DNA of 64,000 nt, taken from positions 1 to 64,000 of the forward strand of contig NZ_JACJQL010000038.1 of NCBI RefSeq assembly GCF_014696625.1. The letters run 5' to 3'. Source of the DNA: Nostoc parmelioides FACHB-3921. Lineage in GTDB: Bacteria > Cyanobacteriota > Cyanobacteriia > Cyanobacteriales > Nostocaceae. The position numbers and the translations under genes are program-made. The notes under the pieces are model-generated. The model made no database searches and was not told where the DNA came from. It saw only the letters and a list, made by a program, of their open reading frames with translations. Below, one piece after another: positions 1 through 8,552 of the stretch (positions are counted from its first letter, which is position 1; the number at the start of each line of letters is the position of its first letter).

Positions 1-2220
1 CAAATTGATAATGAACTGACAGATGATGGTAAACCTGCATATCGCAAGCTGGGGACAGTGAGTCAGCAGTCAGTGGCTGATTACAACCTCAAGCCAGGAA
101 TGGCTACCAATAATGCTCTACTTGTGGAATTGAAGCCAGAACTAAGCCGTAGTCAGACAAAGCTGATGTTTGATAAGGCAAACCAGTACGCCCAGAAGTT
201 CCGAGAAAGTATACCATCAGAGCAGAGATTAGGAGCCGCCGCCGCCGCATGGAGTGTTGGTGCGGCAAGACAGGATGAACTGGAACGTAAAAATGATGGA
301 GAGGAGGAAAATAAACAGTCTCAAACTGCAATCCAAAAGAAAATACCCAACTTTGTGTTTGCTGCATTTGGAGAAGAAATTGTTTCCCGACTGAGACAAT
401 TGCAATTTGATGAAATGACATTAGGGACATTGGGCAGCGAGGCGAACAATTTCAAAGATAAAGTTTGGCATCCCGACGAGAAATACCCGATTGAAATCAG
501 GGCATCTCACCATCCAAGAGGACATGAGCGCCACGCTTCAAGATTAGTATTCGTACAGGATACTAATGGCGAGTACAAGGAATACGCATCGCTCGAACCA
601 AGAACCGGACAGCTACCAATTGGTACTCAAGCTCTGGCTAATATTATCCCTGGTGAAACATACACAGCCAATGCCACGATTGCAGTTCCAGGAAAGCCGG
701 AGGTAAATTTCACTATCAGAGAAATTGGCAAGTTCGCTTATGCAGGTCAAACCTTCAATGCTGAGTCGGTGAAATTAGAGATTGGCACAAAATCAGTACC
801 TAGTCAAACGGTGAAAATCAAACTAGACGGTAAAACTCTAGGGGAATTAGATGCTGATTCAATCAAACAGCTGCAACCATTTAATCTTGTTAAAGATGGT
901 CAACCCTTCAACCTCAAGTTAAAAACAATTTCTGACAAAGAAAATCTGGGATTTGTGCTGGCTGAATCGCCAAACGGAAATCTACTAAGAATCAATAATA
1001 TTGGACAGTATGACTACAAAGGGCAAACATTTAATGATGAAAACTATCGCAAGCTGACGTTAGAAGTATCACAAACTCAGGTCAAAGATGCAGTGTTTCT
1101 CAATGGTCAGCCGTTGGGTGTGTTGTTTTTCAAAAAAGACAAGGCAGCTCTTAAAGAACTAGGCGCTTTACAACCGGGAAAGTTGACACAGGTGCAAGCA
1201 ACCCTCCAAAGTAATTTCTCGACCACTGTACTCAAAGTAGACCCACAGAGTATTAAGTATCCCGAAGTTTGGACAAAAGAATCTCAGGCTTTTGACACAC
1301 AAACACTCAACCAAGAACAGCAACTTCTTTTAGAGAAGACTGCACCGATATTGACCAAAATCAAAGAGCGTCCCACCATATTGTTCGCTAGTCCTGAAGA
1401 TAAAATGCAAGGCATGACGCAGATGGCTGTTGATAATCACAAGGTGGAGGCTGTAACCAAGTGGTTGACCCAGAAGAATATTGCACTCACTCAGATGCCC
1501 CCAGAGGATTTTCCCCTAGAAACGAAAAAGGGACTGGCGGTATTTAACTTGGTTAATTCAACTATCCCTGAAGAAGTTAGTACGGCGATGACTAAGAAAT
1601 TTGGCGCAGTGATTGAATCACTTCAAGAGTATCAGGATGTAGTGCGATCGCTGCCGAACCGCCCTGAGTCTTTACAGCCGTCACAGCCGTTTCCTCAAGT
1701 TGAACAACAGACTTCGCCAAATCCACCCGCATCCGCCACCCAAGAAGCTCACAGTCCAAGTGTCACAATTGAAGAATTGAGAAATTGGTACAACAATGCT
1801 CATAACTTAGGAAAGCCTGATGAATACAAAAAACGTATTGTGGAAATAGGCAATGATTTCAAAGCGGGAGCGCCCTTGTCAGAAAAAGCGATCGCGGCAA
1901 TGCAAAAGGATAATCAAGACTTGCACAACATCAGTCGGCTCACCGAAATGGCGCAAAGGATTGGCATGGTTTGGGGACAGCCTGCCCAAGATGGTTTTAC
2001 TATGGTTCGGGGCAAAGTTTACGATTTGGCTTACAACGGAGATCGCAAAGATTTAGTGATTGCCCAAAAAGATGGTGAAGTAGTTTTCAGGCTGGAATCT
2101 GGGAGAGTGCAAATTAATCAAGTTACACCACAGGTATTACAAGCTTTTGAGCAAGCGAATAATCAGGCTCAGGCAGTTTTGGCAAAGTCTAAGGTTCAAG
2201 AGACAGAAATTCAGCAGTAG
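1..2220 (+). CDS. Large unrecognised protein, C-terminal part (5' end outside window)
   Basis: The frame is open from base 1, so the gene very probably starts upstream; a GTG at 58 is only the first possible start inside the window. About 739 residues are visible. I do not recognise a family. Visible traits are an alanine-rich stretch near the window start, two similar internal segments each carrying a G-x-[FY]-x-Y-x-GQTFN core (around residues 225 and 320 counted from the GTG) followed by a short L-x-G-[KQ]-x-LG motif, a Pro/Gln-rich spacer near residues 545-570, and a soluble C-terminal region ending in a Gln-rich tail. There are no membrane segments. The length, repeats and neighbouring broken genes suggest a mobile-element or plasmid-type protein, but that is inference only. 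It is unrelated in sequence to the iron genes that follow. Confidence 0.6.
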   Translation, partial: QIDNELTDDGKPAYRKLGTVSQQSVADYNLKPGMATNNALLVELKPELSRSQTKLMFDKANQYAQKFRESIPSEQRLGAAAAAWSVGAARQDELERKNDGEEENKQSQTAIQKKIPNFVFAAFGEEIVSRLRQLQFDEMTLGTLGSEANNFKDKVWHPDEKYPIEIRASHHPRGHERHASRLVFVQDTNGEYKEYASLEPRTGQLPIGTQALANIIPGETYTANATIAVPGKPEVNFTIREIGKFAYAGQTFNAESVKLEIGTKSVPSQTVKIKLDGKTLGELDADSIKQLQPFNLVKDGQPFNLKLKTISDKENLGFVLAESPNGNLLRINNIGQYDYKGQTFNDENYRKLTLEVSQTQVKDAVFLNGQPLGVLFFKKDKAALKELGALQPGKLTQVQATLQSNFSTTVLKVDPQSIKYPEVWTKESQAFDTQTLNQEQQLLLEKTAPILTKIKERPTILFASPEDKMQGMTQMAVDNHKVEAVTKWLTQKNIALTQMPPEDFPLETKKGLAVFNLVNSTIPEEVSTAMTKKFGAVIESLQEYQDVVRSLPNRPESLQPSQPFPQVEQQTSPNPPASATQEAHSPSVTIEELRNWYNNAHNLGKPDEYKKRIVEIGNDFKAGAPLSEKAIAAMQKDNQDLHNISRLTEMAQRIGMVWGQPAQDGFTMVRGKVYDLAYNGDRKDLVIAQKDGEVVFRLESGRVQINQVTPQVLQAFEQANNQAQAVLAKSKVQETEIQQ

Positions 2221-2323
2221 TCTTTAGAACAAAATTAATTATGGCAGCAACAGATTTAGAACAAGCGCAGATTTTATAAAATCAAAATATGGAACACATT
2301 AACCCTAAAAACTTGGAGTTTGT

Positions 2324-2704
2324 ATGAAATTATCTGATTTATCATTAGAAACTCTAGAAAAAATTAAGTCGGTTAGATGGGATAGGATTATTGAAAAGCA
2401 CGAAGGCCCAGAAGATTGGGAATCTGTTTTGAAATATGAGGAGTCAGAATTTATCGAAATTGAAGGGTGTCCAGTATTATTACCTATAGATAAATCACAT
2501 CATCCAAATATACGTGTATTGCGTGCAATTTGGAGCGAAGGAAAAAATTCTGTTACTTTGTTTCTCTCGGATACTACCTATGAAGATGACCCCTTTTTCT
2601 CTGGTTTTATGGCAGTATGCGATCGCTTGAAGAATGAGGAGTTTTTCATAGCGATTGTGTATCATGAATGGTTTATTATTGAAAGAGCAGAAGTTCTTCA
2701 ATAG
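2324..2704 (+). CDS. Hypothetical acidic protein, 126 aa
   Basis: Starts at ATG 2324 with a GGAG about 6 bases upstream. The product is small, acidic and soluble, rich in Glu, Asp and Trp, with no signal peptide or membrane segment. I do not recognise the family. The gene lies 103 bp after the large unrecognised gene on the same strand and could be co-transcribed with it. A HIP1 octamer-like core occurs inside the coding region, which fits vertical cyanobacterial DNA rather than a recent foreign insert. Confidence 0.6.
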   Translation: MKLSDLSLETLEKIKSVRWDRIIEKHEGPEDWESVLKYEESEFIEIEGCPVLLPIDKSHHPNIRVLRAIWSEGKNSVTLFLSDTTYEDDPFFSGFMAVCDRLKNEEFFIAIVYHEWFIIERAEVLQ

Positions 2705-2748
2705 ATATTCTAAAAGTGATAGGTCGATAGATAGAAGGCAGATATATT

Positions 2749-2879
2749 CTAGCGTGGCAAAACTAGCTAGAGCAAAAACTTAAACCTAGTAAGTTCGTTA
2801 TTATTTAAAATTTTGGTTTACCTATTTACGCCTATTTCAATCATTAAAAATCTACTCTAGTAAGTTTTGCCGCTCTAGC
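2749..2879. repeat. 131-bp inverted-repeat element (MITE-like)
   Basis: The ends at 2749-2772 and 2855-2879 are imperfect inverted repeats sharing 20 of 24 positions, with the core GGCAAAACT and the outer CTAG and inner CTAGAG conserved. About 82 bp of AT-rich non-coding DNA lies between the arms. The form fits a miniature mobile element or a long stem-loop. No target duplication was resolved. It fills most of the gap before the next gene. Confidence 0.45.
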
Positions 2880-3021
2880 TTATTTTGAGCGATTGGGGAG
2901 CAATAGCCCAAGCCATACAGGAAAAATCGCTATCACATCAAAAATTTAGCCACAAACTATACAAAACTCTCAAAACTGCATAGCAATAAGATAGCCCTGT
3001 CATCAGGAGGTACAAGAAGTT

Positions 3022-3369
3022 TTGCAACAGCTACGAGAAATACCCTGTACACCACAGTTTCGATTAAATGGGGAGATTCAGCGTACAGTTAAGCGGTACT
3101 GGGAGAATGTTCCTGGGGTGATCGCCTATCTCAAGGAGGCGATAAGAACTTGGAAGGGCATTAATTCACCGGAGGCTGTGTTTGTAGCGGCTTGTAAGGA
3201 GGGTAGGAAACCGGAGTCGGCACAGGTCAAATCTGCTGTGAAAGAATGGTTTGAGTGGGCTAGGCAGAAGCGGATTGTGATTGCGATGTCGGGTAAGGTT
3301 GTGTACACGGCGGATGGTGAGGCGGTGGCGTTGACCGAGATGATGCGGCGGTTTCCGGTGGGGGACTAA
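3022..3369 (+). CDS. Small conserved-looking cyanobacterial protein, possibly 5'-truncated
   Basis: The only early start in the open frame is TTG 3022, preceded by AGGAGG at 3005-3010. The frame also stays open a few codons further upstream, to a stop at 2992-2994. The product (115 aa) is basic with a WFEWAR..RIVIAM..VVYT.DGEA core and ends in MMRRFPVGD. I do not know its function. A different frame just upstream (2888-2980) reads like protein, with IAQAIQEKS and FSHKLYKTLKTA, so the gene may be the 3' part of a longer gene broken by a frameshift. A degraded second copy of its 3' end lies at 4425-4531, which shows that this sequence has been duplicated locally. Confidence 0.5.
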   Translation: MQQLREIPCTPQFRLNGEIQRTVKRYWENVPGVIAYLKEAIRTWKGINSPEAVFVAACKEGRKPESAQVKSAVKEWFEWARQKRIVIAMSGKVVYTADGEAVALTEMMRRFPVGD

Positions 3370-3435
3370 TAGCACAAGGAAAGTGGAGATTGCTTCCCTA
3401 AAAAAATAACAGAAAATCAGGATAACTCAAGTTCG

Positions 3436-4170
3436 CTACTGCCTTCGCCTTCGATTCAAACCACGTTCTTGTAATTCGAGAGAACGGCAAGAATCCTTCA
3501 AAGTATCTTGCGTTCCTACAAAAACTCCTTGTCTACCCGTAGGTGATGGTTTTAATCTCCAAGTACGCGCTTGTCTCAAATGTTCTTCATCCACAACTCG
3601 GTTTCCGCTAGAGCGCAAAAGACGCACATTCGTAACATTGCCTTTGTCATCAGTATCAACAGCTACTTCTACTCTGCTTTCTATTGTTTGTCGTCTTGCT
3701 GCTTGTGGATTCTTAGAGCTACATTCGCCTTGAAAACAATCTGCACGACTGTTGCTTGAATGATGAATTTTTGGAGGTATTAGCTCTGTGCCTACTGACT
3801 GGCGATTTCCTGTTGTTTCATTTGTAACATTAGTGTTGCTACTTGCTGAATCTGTACTAATATTAAAAGGGCTGGAATTATTTAACTCAACCGGAATAGC
3901 GCTAACACTATTGTTTTGATTTATTCTAGAGTCTCTTACTTTCGTCAAGCATTCTACTAATTTTCTAGCATTTGTTTCTGGAGCCTGAACCTGCAAAAAC
4001 TGTGTTTTAATTCCTGTTAATGGCTGAACTTGCTCAACTAGGTTGATTTGATATTTTTGAGAAGGTATTGGTAGTAAGTAAGTGTCTACTTCTGATGACA
4101 ACACATTAGTCTGCAATAATATGACAGCAATAGCACCATAAGTTAAAGAAGTAACACTAGATAAGCTCAT
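3436..4170 (-). CDS. TonB family energy-transducing protein
   Basis: This 244-residue protein carries a TonB C-terminal domain at about residues 155-225: NPQAARRQ.I..RVEVAVDTD..GNVTNVRLLRSSGNRVVDEE.L.QAR.W.LKP matches the cyanobacterial TonB pattern. A hydrophobic segment at residues 8-24 can serve as inner-membrane anchor or signal. In TonB systems this domain contacts the TonB box of outer-membrane receptors and transmits proton-motive force from ExbB/ExbD; neither of those is in the window. Unlike classical TonB the periplasmic linker has no long Pro-Glu/Pro-Lys repeats, being Asn/Ser/Thr-rich, and the C-terminus ends in a run of arginines. Its position next to seven TonB-dependent receptors suggests it serves them. 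The start is ATG 4170. Confidence 0.75.
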   Translation of the reverse strand: MSLSSVTSLTYGAIAVILLQTNVLSSEVDTYLLPIPSQKYQINLVEQVQPLTGIKTQFLQVQAPETNARKLVECLTKVRDSRINQNNSVSAIPVELNNSSPFNISTDSASSNTNVTNETTGNRQSVGTELIPPKIHHSSNSRADCFQGECSSKNPQAARRQTIESRVEVAVDTDDKGNVTNVRLLRSSGNRVVDEEHLRQARTWRLKPSPTGRQGVFVGTQDTLKDSCRSLELQERGLNRRRRQ

Positions 4171-4424
4171 AATTTAATTTCACCTAGCTCAGGGCGCAAG
4201 TTACTAGTACAGGAAAATATTATTCCATTCACATAGACATTTGACTACAGTATTCACACAATTAATTGCCTCTAACGGAACAACACCAGGATTTTTTTTG
4301 TCCAGGTTTAAGCTCACTACAATCGCGCTCAGGATTATTTAACAAACCGACTGATCTATTCTTCAATTTTTGCAAAACGGTGGCTAGAGGCAAGAACACT
4401 GCCATAAAAGACATCAGCACTCCT

Positions 4425-4531
4425 TTTGAGTGGGCGCGGCAAAGGATTGTGATTGCGATGTTGGGTGAGGGCCGGATGGTGAGGCTGTGGGGTTGGCTCT
4501 GATAATGCGGCGGTTTCCGGTGCGGAAGTGA
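4425..4531 (+). pseudogene. Frameshifted 3' remnant, paralogue of the 3022 gene
   Basis: The DNA aligns with bases 3253-3369 of the intact copy: FEWARQRIVIAM is readable, then about 10 bases are missing relative to the intact copy, which shifts the frame, after which DGEAVGLALIMRRFPVRK and a stop follow in the new frame. The beginning of the gene is absent. This remnant is the main content of the otherwise gene-free stretch 4171-4586 between the TonB-like gene and the first SBP gene. Confidence 0.6.
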
Positions 4532-4586
4532 CACTACAAGTTTTTCATGATAAATTATATAAATATGGATTGAATAAAACTAATCT

Positions 4587-5594
4587 TCAATGTGTACTAA
4601 TTAGATACTTAAATAAGTCATCAATAATCGCATTTGCAGCTAAAATACCACTACCAATCCAGTAGTCTGAAACTAAATAAACTTTGTTTTCTTGCACGGC
4701 TTTTAAATTTTGCCAAAGTGGATTGGTTTTGAGTTGTTCTAATTTTTTAAGTGCCGTTTGTGTTGCTTGAGGTGTATTTTCACCTGTCCAGATGAAGATA
4801 ACATCACCATCTGCTTTTTCGAGTAATTCATTACCGATAGACATTTGAATCGGATTACCGAATAACTTTGCTGCTTGTGATGCTGTAAAATTTTGAGATT
4901 CTGGGCGAGATAATCCAGCGTCTTGTAAAACTGTTCCGCAGAAAGAATCACGTAGATAAAGATTGATATTATTTGTATACACTCGCACTACAGAAATTTT
5001 CAGTTTTGATAAATCATTGCCCATTTTCTGTTTAAATTCTTCTAGACGACGATAATATTGAGCCATAACTTGTTGAGCAACTTCTTTCTTACCTAGTGCC
5101 ACACTAGTATTAGTAAATATATCTTTCCATTTACCACTGTGTTCAAAGTTAAATAATACAGTTGGTGCTATTTTGGCAGTGAGAGAATAAATTGATTGTT
5201 GAAAATCAAGCCCTAAAATAAAGTCTGGTTTAATGACGAGAATACTTTCTAAATTAGGTTCGCCACTTGTCCCCATATTTTTTATTCCTGTAAGTCGATC
5301 TTGCAAGTATGATGAAAAATTAGAAATAATACCACCAACAGGTTTAATACCTAGTGCGATCGCATTTTCCAAGGAAGCTTCATCGAGAGTCACAAGTCGC
5401 TCAAACTTTTCTGGGATACAGGTAATTCCCAGAGCGTGTTCTACATCACGACAAGCTGCGTTGGTGTTTTGATAATTAATAGGTAGAGAACCATCACGAT
5501 GACAAGCTACAGCCAGAAGTAGAGTACAAAATATGACAATGCCAAATTGCACCCAGCGAGTAATAATTTTGATTTTAATTAAACTGTCATTCAT
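4587..5594 (-). CDS. Iron-siderophore ABC transporter substrate-binding lipoprotein (module 1)
   Basis: This is a periplasmic helical-backbone metal receptor (FecB/FhuD class) that captures ferric siderophore after outer-membrane passage. The 335-residue protein has a lipoprotein signal (hydrophobic stretch, then LAVAC as lipobox with Cys at about residue 32). The family start motif CRDVEHALGITCIPEKFERLVTLD follows, and the C-terminal half carries the usual W..L.AV...KVYLV element. The gene starts 32 bp after the stop of the AMIN-type receptor on the same strand, so the two are probably one transcript. No permease is adjacent; the only importer of this class in the window is at 33463-36363, so sharing is inferred. 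Confidence 0.87.
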   Translation of the reverse strand: MNDSLIKIKIITRWVQFGIVIFCTLLLAVACHRDGSLPINYQNTNAACRDVEHALGITCIPEKFERLVTLDEASLENAIALGIKPVGGIISNFSSYLQDRLTGIKNMGTSGEPNLESILVIKPDFILGLDFQQSIYSLTAKIAPTVLFNFEHSGKWKDIFTNTSVALGKKEVAQQVMAQYYRRLEEFKQKMGNDLSKLKISVVRVYTNNINLYLRDSFCGTVLQDAGLSRPESQNFTASQAAKLFGNPIQMSIGNELLEKADGDVIFIWTGENTPQATQTALKKLEQLKTNPLWQNLKAVQENKVYLVSDYWIGSGILAANAIIDDLFKYLISTH

Positions 5595-5626
5595 GATGGA
5601 ATCTCATACACTGCAACCGATTTCCC

Positions 5627-8200
5627 TCAAAATTCAATCGCAAACGAACCAATCAATGTTAGAGGTTCACCGTAATAAATACCTAAACGACCACCGTCAG
5701 AACCAGTAAAATAAGTATTGTCAAAGAGGTTGCGGATATTTAAAGCAGCTCTCCAGTTATCGCGCTTGTAAAATACTGACGCATCGGTACGGACAAAACT
5801 AGGAAGAATATAACTGTTGTCTAAATCTCCAAAGCGATCGCCTACAAAAAATAATCCTAATCCAAATCCTAACCCTTGCAGATTTCCTTGTTGAAATTCA
5901 TAGGTAGTCCAAAAGCTTGCTGCGTGTTCTGGGATATTATCGCGCCTGCGACCTTCTAAACCAGTAGTATCTTTGCTCACGAAAGCATCAATATAAGAAT
6001 AGGATGCAATCACTTTCCAACCAGGGGTAATTTCTCCAGCAATATCAAATTCAATACCTCTACTAGTCTGTTCCCCTGTTTGAATTTGGTCGTTAGGATC
6101 GGATGAATTGGGGTCATCAACAGTCACGTTTTGCTTGCGGAGGTCATACAATGCTAAAGTTGCACTCAAATTGCGGGTAATATCAGCTTTTAAACCTATC
6201 TCAAATTGTCTTCCTGTTTCCGGTTTAAATGGTTTACCGTTACCATTACGACTCGCCCCAAAACTAGGTTCAAAAGAGTTTGCATAAGATGCGTAAAGTG
6301 AAATATTTCCAGATGGTTGATAAACTATTCCTAAGCGGGGGCTAAACTTAGTATCTGATTGAGACGATTCTTGCTTTTCTTCACCTAAATTGCGGGTGCT
6401 GCGGGTTTGCTCTAAAATATCAAATCTACCGCCTAGTAATAATTTGAGTTGAGGAGTTACTTCTATTTGGTCTTGGATATAAAACCCATATTTATCGAGA
6501 GTATCATCACGGAAAAAATTTAATATTCCTGCTTTTGGATACTCTAGACGACTGTATACAGGGTTAAATATATTAATAGATGGGTAAGCTTCAAAGTCCC
6601 CGAAAGTTCCATCTTCGGTGATTTTAGTATAGTCAAATCCCAACACAAGTTGATGTTTAATCGAACCAGTTAAAAATTTTCCTACTACATCTGTTTGCAC
6701 TGCATAAGCATTATCTCGCCGTTGAGAGAAATAGCTCAATCTGCTTAATTCACCTGTCTCTTCATCGAGAGAATCTCTTAGAGGATAATAACGTTCTAAA
6801 TTGACAAACTGAGCGCGAAAAGCGTTTCTAATTGACCATTGATCATTAAACTTGTGGTCAAGTAAATAGCTAAAATTAGTGACATTTATTTCCACATTCT
6901 GGAACGGCTCACCTAAGAAACGTTCCCGTGGTAAATTTGCCGGGCGATCGCCTATTGCCACAGTACCATCATCTGCTGTGCGTTTTTCTTCCAGCCAAGA
7001 ACCATCTATAGTTAAATTGGTATTAGCACCAAGGGCAAACTTGAATTTAGGAGCAAGAACAACCCGTTCTGAATTAACAAAGTCACGAAAACTGCCAGCA
7101 TTTTCATAGAAAGTATTGAAACGATAAAGTGCGCTCCTATTACTATTTAAAGACCCCGATAAATCTATCGCGCCTCTATAGGTGCTAAAACTGCCAACAG
7201 TTCCCTCAAAAGCATAAAACGGTTCAGTTAAAGGTGGTTTAGTAATCAAATTCACCAAACCACCAGGGGGTGCATCTCCAAACAACACTGATGCTGGCCC
7301 TTTCAGAACTTCGATGCGTTCAATATCGGCTGTTTCAATCAAGCCACCATAATTTTGATAAGAACGAAGTCCATCCCGAAATACATTAGCCGGAAAACCA
7401 CGTAAAGAAAGATATTCGCTAAAACCTTGGTAATAACCAGCACTTGTCGAACCACTCACATTTTGTAGTGCATCTTGGACGCGAATTGTACCTTGATCTT
7501 TGAGGACTTCACGCGGAATCACTTGAATTGATTGCGGAATATCACGAATAGGTGTGTCTGTCTTCGTTGCACTTGATGCTTGTTCTGCACGATAACTACT
7601 TTGTTCCCCCGTAACTACCAGTTCAATTGGTTGTTCTGGCTGGGTTTCGCTACTGGGTTGTGGTTCTGGCTGCGTTGGGGTTGGTTGTGTCTGTGGTGTT
7701 TGGCTAGTAGTCACACTCGCTGTAACTCCGACAACCAAACCTTCATCACCATCAAATAACTCTACTTGCGGTGCAATAGTTTCACCAGTGATTGTGACGC
7801 GAATAGTGTTTGCATCTAAATTGTTAACTGCGACTTCATTAATCCCCGTGATGGGTTTTTCCTGGCGGAATGTATTACCGTTAGGTAGGCGTAATTGAGT
7901 ATTGGGAATGTCAATGATATAACTATTACCCTCAGTTTTATTTATGAGTTGTAGTTGATCTGATTGATTGGTTTCTAAAATTATCTCTATGCCTTTATCT
8001 GTGGTTTGTAACGTGACATTTGTGATCTGCACAAGAGTTTGTGCTAACCATTGTTGAATACTGGTTGCAGGTTTTTCTATCTCACTTAATTGAGAAATTT
8101 TAGATATTGGTTTTTGATTTTCTTCAGCTGACACAGGTGAATTCACCAGCACCAAGGCCAATCCTGTCATCCAAGCTAGTTTTTGCAATTGATTTGACAT
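5627..8200 (-). CDS. AMIN-domain TonB-dependent siderophore receptor (module 1)
   Basis: Outer-membrane receptor for a ferric siderophore, about 857 aa. Order: signal peptide (1-25, ending PVSA), AMIN domain (about 60-160, with TTDKGIEIILE and the NTIRVTITGE strand), a Thr/Gln/Pro-rich linker, TonB-box-like IELVVTGEQ (about 195), plug domain (RDIPQSIQVIPREVLKDQ, then IERIEVLKGPASVLFG and PGGLVNLITK), and a 22-strand-type barrel ending in Phe. AMIN domains are thought to bind cell wall; their fusion to TonB receptors is typical of cyanobacteria. I chose ATG 8200; a TTG at 8218 or GTG at 8212 would add a few residues. A perfect tandem operator lies about 208 bp upstream. The cargo is unknown, probably a hydroxamate or citrate-type siderophore. 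Confidence 0.9.
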   Translation of the reverse strand: MSNQLQKLAWMTGLALVLVNSPVSAEENQKPISKISQLSEIEKPATSIQQWLAQTLVQITNVTLQTTDKGIEIILETNQSDQLQLINKTEGNSYIIDIPNTQLRLPNGNTFRQEKPITGINEVAVNNLDANTIRVTITGETIAPQVELFDGDEGLVVGVTASVTTSQTPQTQPTPTQPEPQPSSETQPEQPIELVVTGEQSSYRAEQASSATKTDTPIRDIPQSIQVIPREVLKDQGTIRVQDALQNVSGSTSAGYYQGFSEYLSLRGFPANVFRDGLRSYQNYGGLIETADIERIEVLKGPASVLFGDAPPGGLVNLITKPPLTEPFYAFEGTVGSFSTYRGAIDLSGSLNSNRSALYRFNTFYENAGSFRDFVNSERVVLAPKFKFALGANTNLTIDGSWLEEKRTADDGTVAIGDRPANLPRERFLGEPFQNVEINVTNFSYLLDHKFNDQWSIRNAFRAQFVNLERYYPLRDSLDEETGELSRLSYFSQRRDNAYAVQTDVVGKFLTGSIKHQLVLGFDYTKITEDGTFGDFEAYPSINIFNPVYSRLEYPKAGILNFFRDDTLDKYGFYIQDQIEVTPQLKLLLGGRFDILEQTRSTRNLGEEKQESSQSDTKFSPRLGIVYQPSGNISLYASYANSFEPSFGASRNGNGKPFKPETGRQFEIGLKADITRNLSATLALYDLRKQNVTVDDPNSSDPNDQIQTGEQTSRGIEFDIAGEITPGWKVIASYSYIDAFVSKDTTGLEGRRRDNIPEHAASFWTTYEFQQGNLQGLGFGLGLFFVGDRFGDLDNSYILPSFVRTDASVFYKRDNWRAALNIRNLFDNTYFTGSDGGRLGIYYGEPLTLIGSFAIEF

Positions 8201-8220
8201 TACTCTACTCACACGCAAAT

Positions 8221-8240
8221 AAGGGACTGGGGATTGGGAA
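8221..8240. repeat. Short heptamer-type tandem repeat (STRR)
   Basis: GGGACTGGGGATTGGGAA-type heptads (GGGACTG, GGGATTG) lie in the receptor leader. They belong to the degenerate 7-bp repeat class common in heterocystous cyanobacteria. Confidence 0.5.
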
Positions 8241-8269
8241 ATCCTATTAAGGACTTTTAAATCTGTAGG

Positions 8270-8304
8270 GTGCGTCAGTTAGATCATTATTCGTACTGAC
8301 GCAC
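8270..8304. repeat. 10-bp perfect inverted repeat in the receptor leader
   Basis: GTGCGTCAGT (8270-8279) pairs perfectly with ACTGACGCAC (8295-8304) across a 15-base loop. It sits between operator and start of the module-1 receptor. It resembles the dispersed TAGGGTGCGT palindromes of Nostocales, and could fold in the mRNA leader. Confidence 0.5.
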
Positions 8305-8408
8305 TTGACTAACTACCCAATGCCTCATATCCAAGAGTCTTGATGTTTGTAATTAATAATTACTATAAAGAAGATTACAGGAAAGCCTTTGATTATGGAT
8401 ATGTGCTT

Positions 8409-8450
8409 TGAACGCTAGACGGAATTTTTTGAACGCTAGACGGAATTTTT
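8409..8450 (-). promoter_or_regulatory. Operator A: perfect tandem 21-bp repeat upstream of module-1 receptor
   Basis: Two identical 21-bp units abut (8409-8429 and 8430-8450). Read toward the receptor each contains AATTCCGTCTAGCGTTC. The 21-bp spacing puts both copies on one face of the helix, as expected for an AraC-type activator. Equivalent pairs occur before all seven receptors. Confidence 0.75.
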
Positions 8451-8552
8451 GTCTTTTTCCGTGATGGAATCAGGTTACTATTGCTTGTGTGTACAGAAGT
8501 TTCTACATAAAGTTTTGATGCTAAAAATTCAGACTATTTAATCTTTCTGTTA

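Noticed and set aside
104..430. Minus-strand 108-aa open frame
   Set aside because: It is fully inside the large plus-strand gene and has no family signs; a shadow frame.
4266..4502. 78-aa plus-strand open frame
   Set aside because: Only its 3' third has homology (to the 3022 gene), and that part is frameshifted; the rest has no coding signs. Called a pseudogene remnant instead.
8270..8304. Riboswitch in the module-1 receptor leader
   Set aside because: Only a simple hairpin of a dispersed repeat type is visible; no conserved aptamer elements were recognised.
8409..8450. Possible CRISPR-like direct repeats
   Set aside because: Only two abutting 21-bp units, no spacers and no cas genes; similar pairs occur before all receptors, so they are operators.
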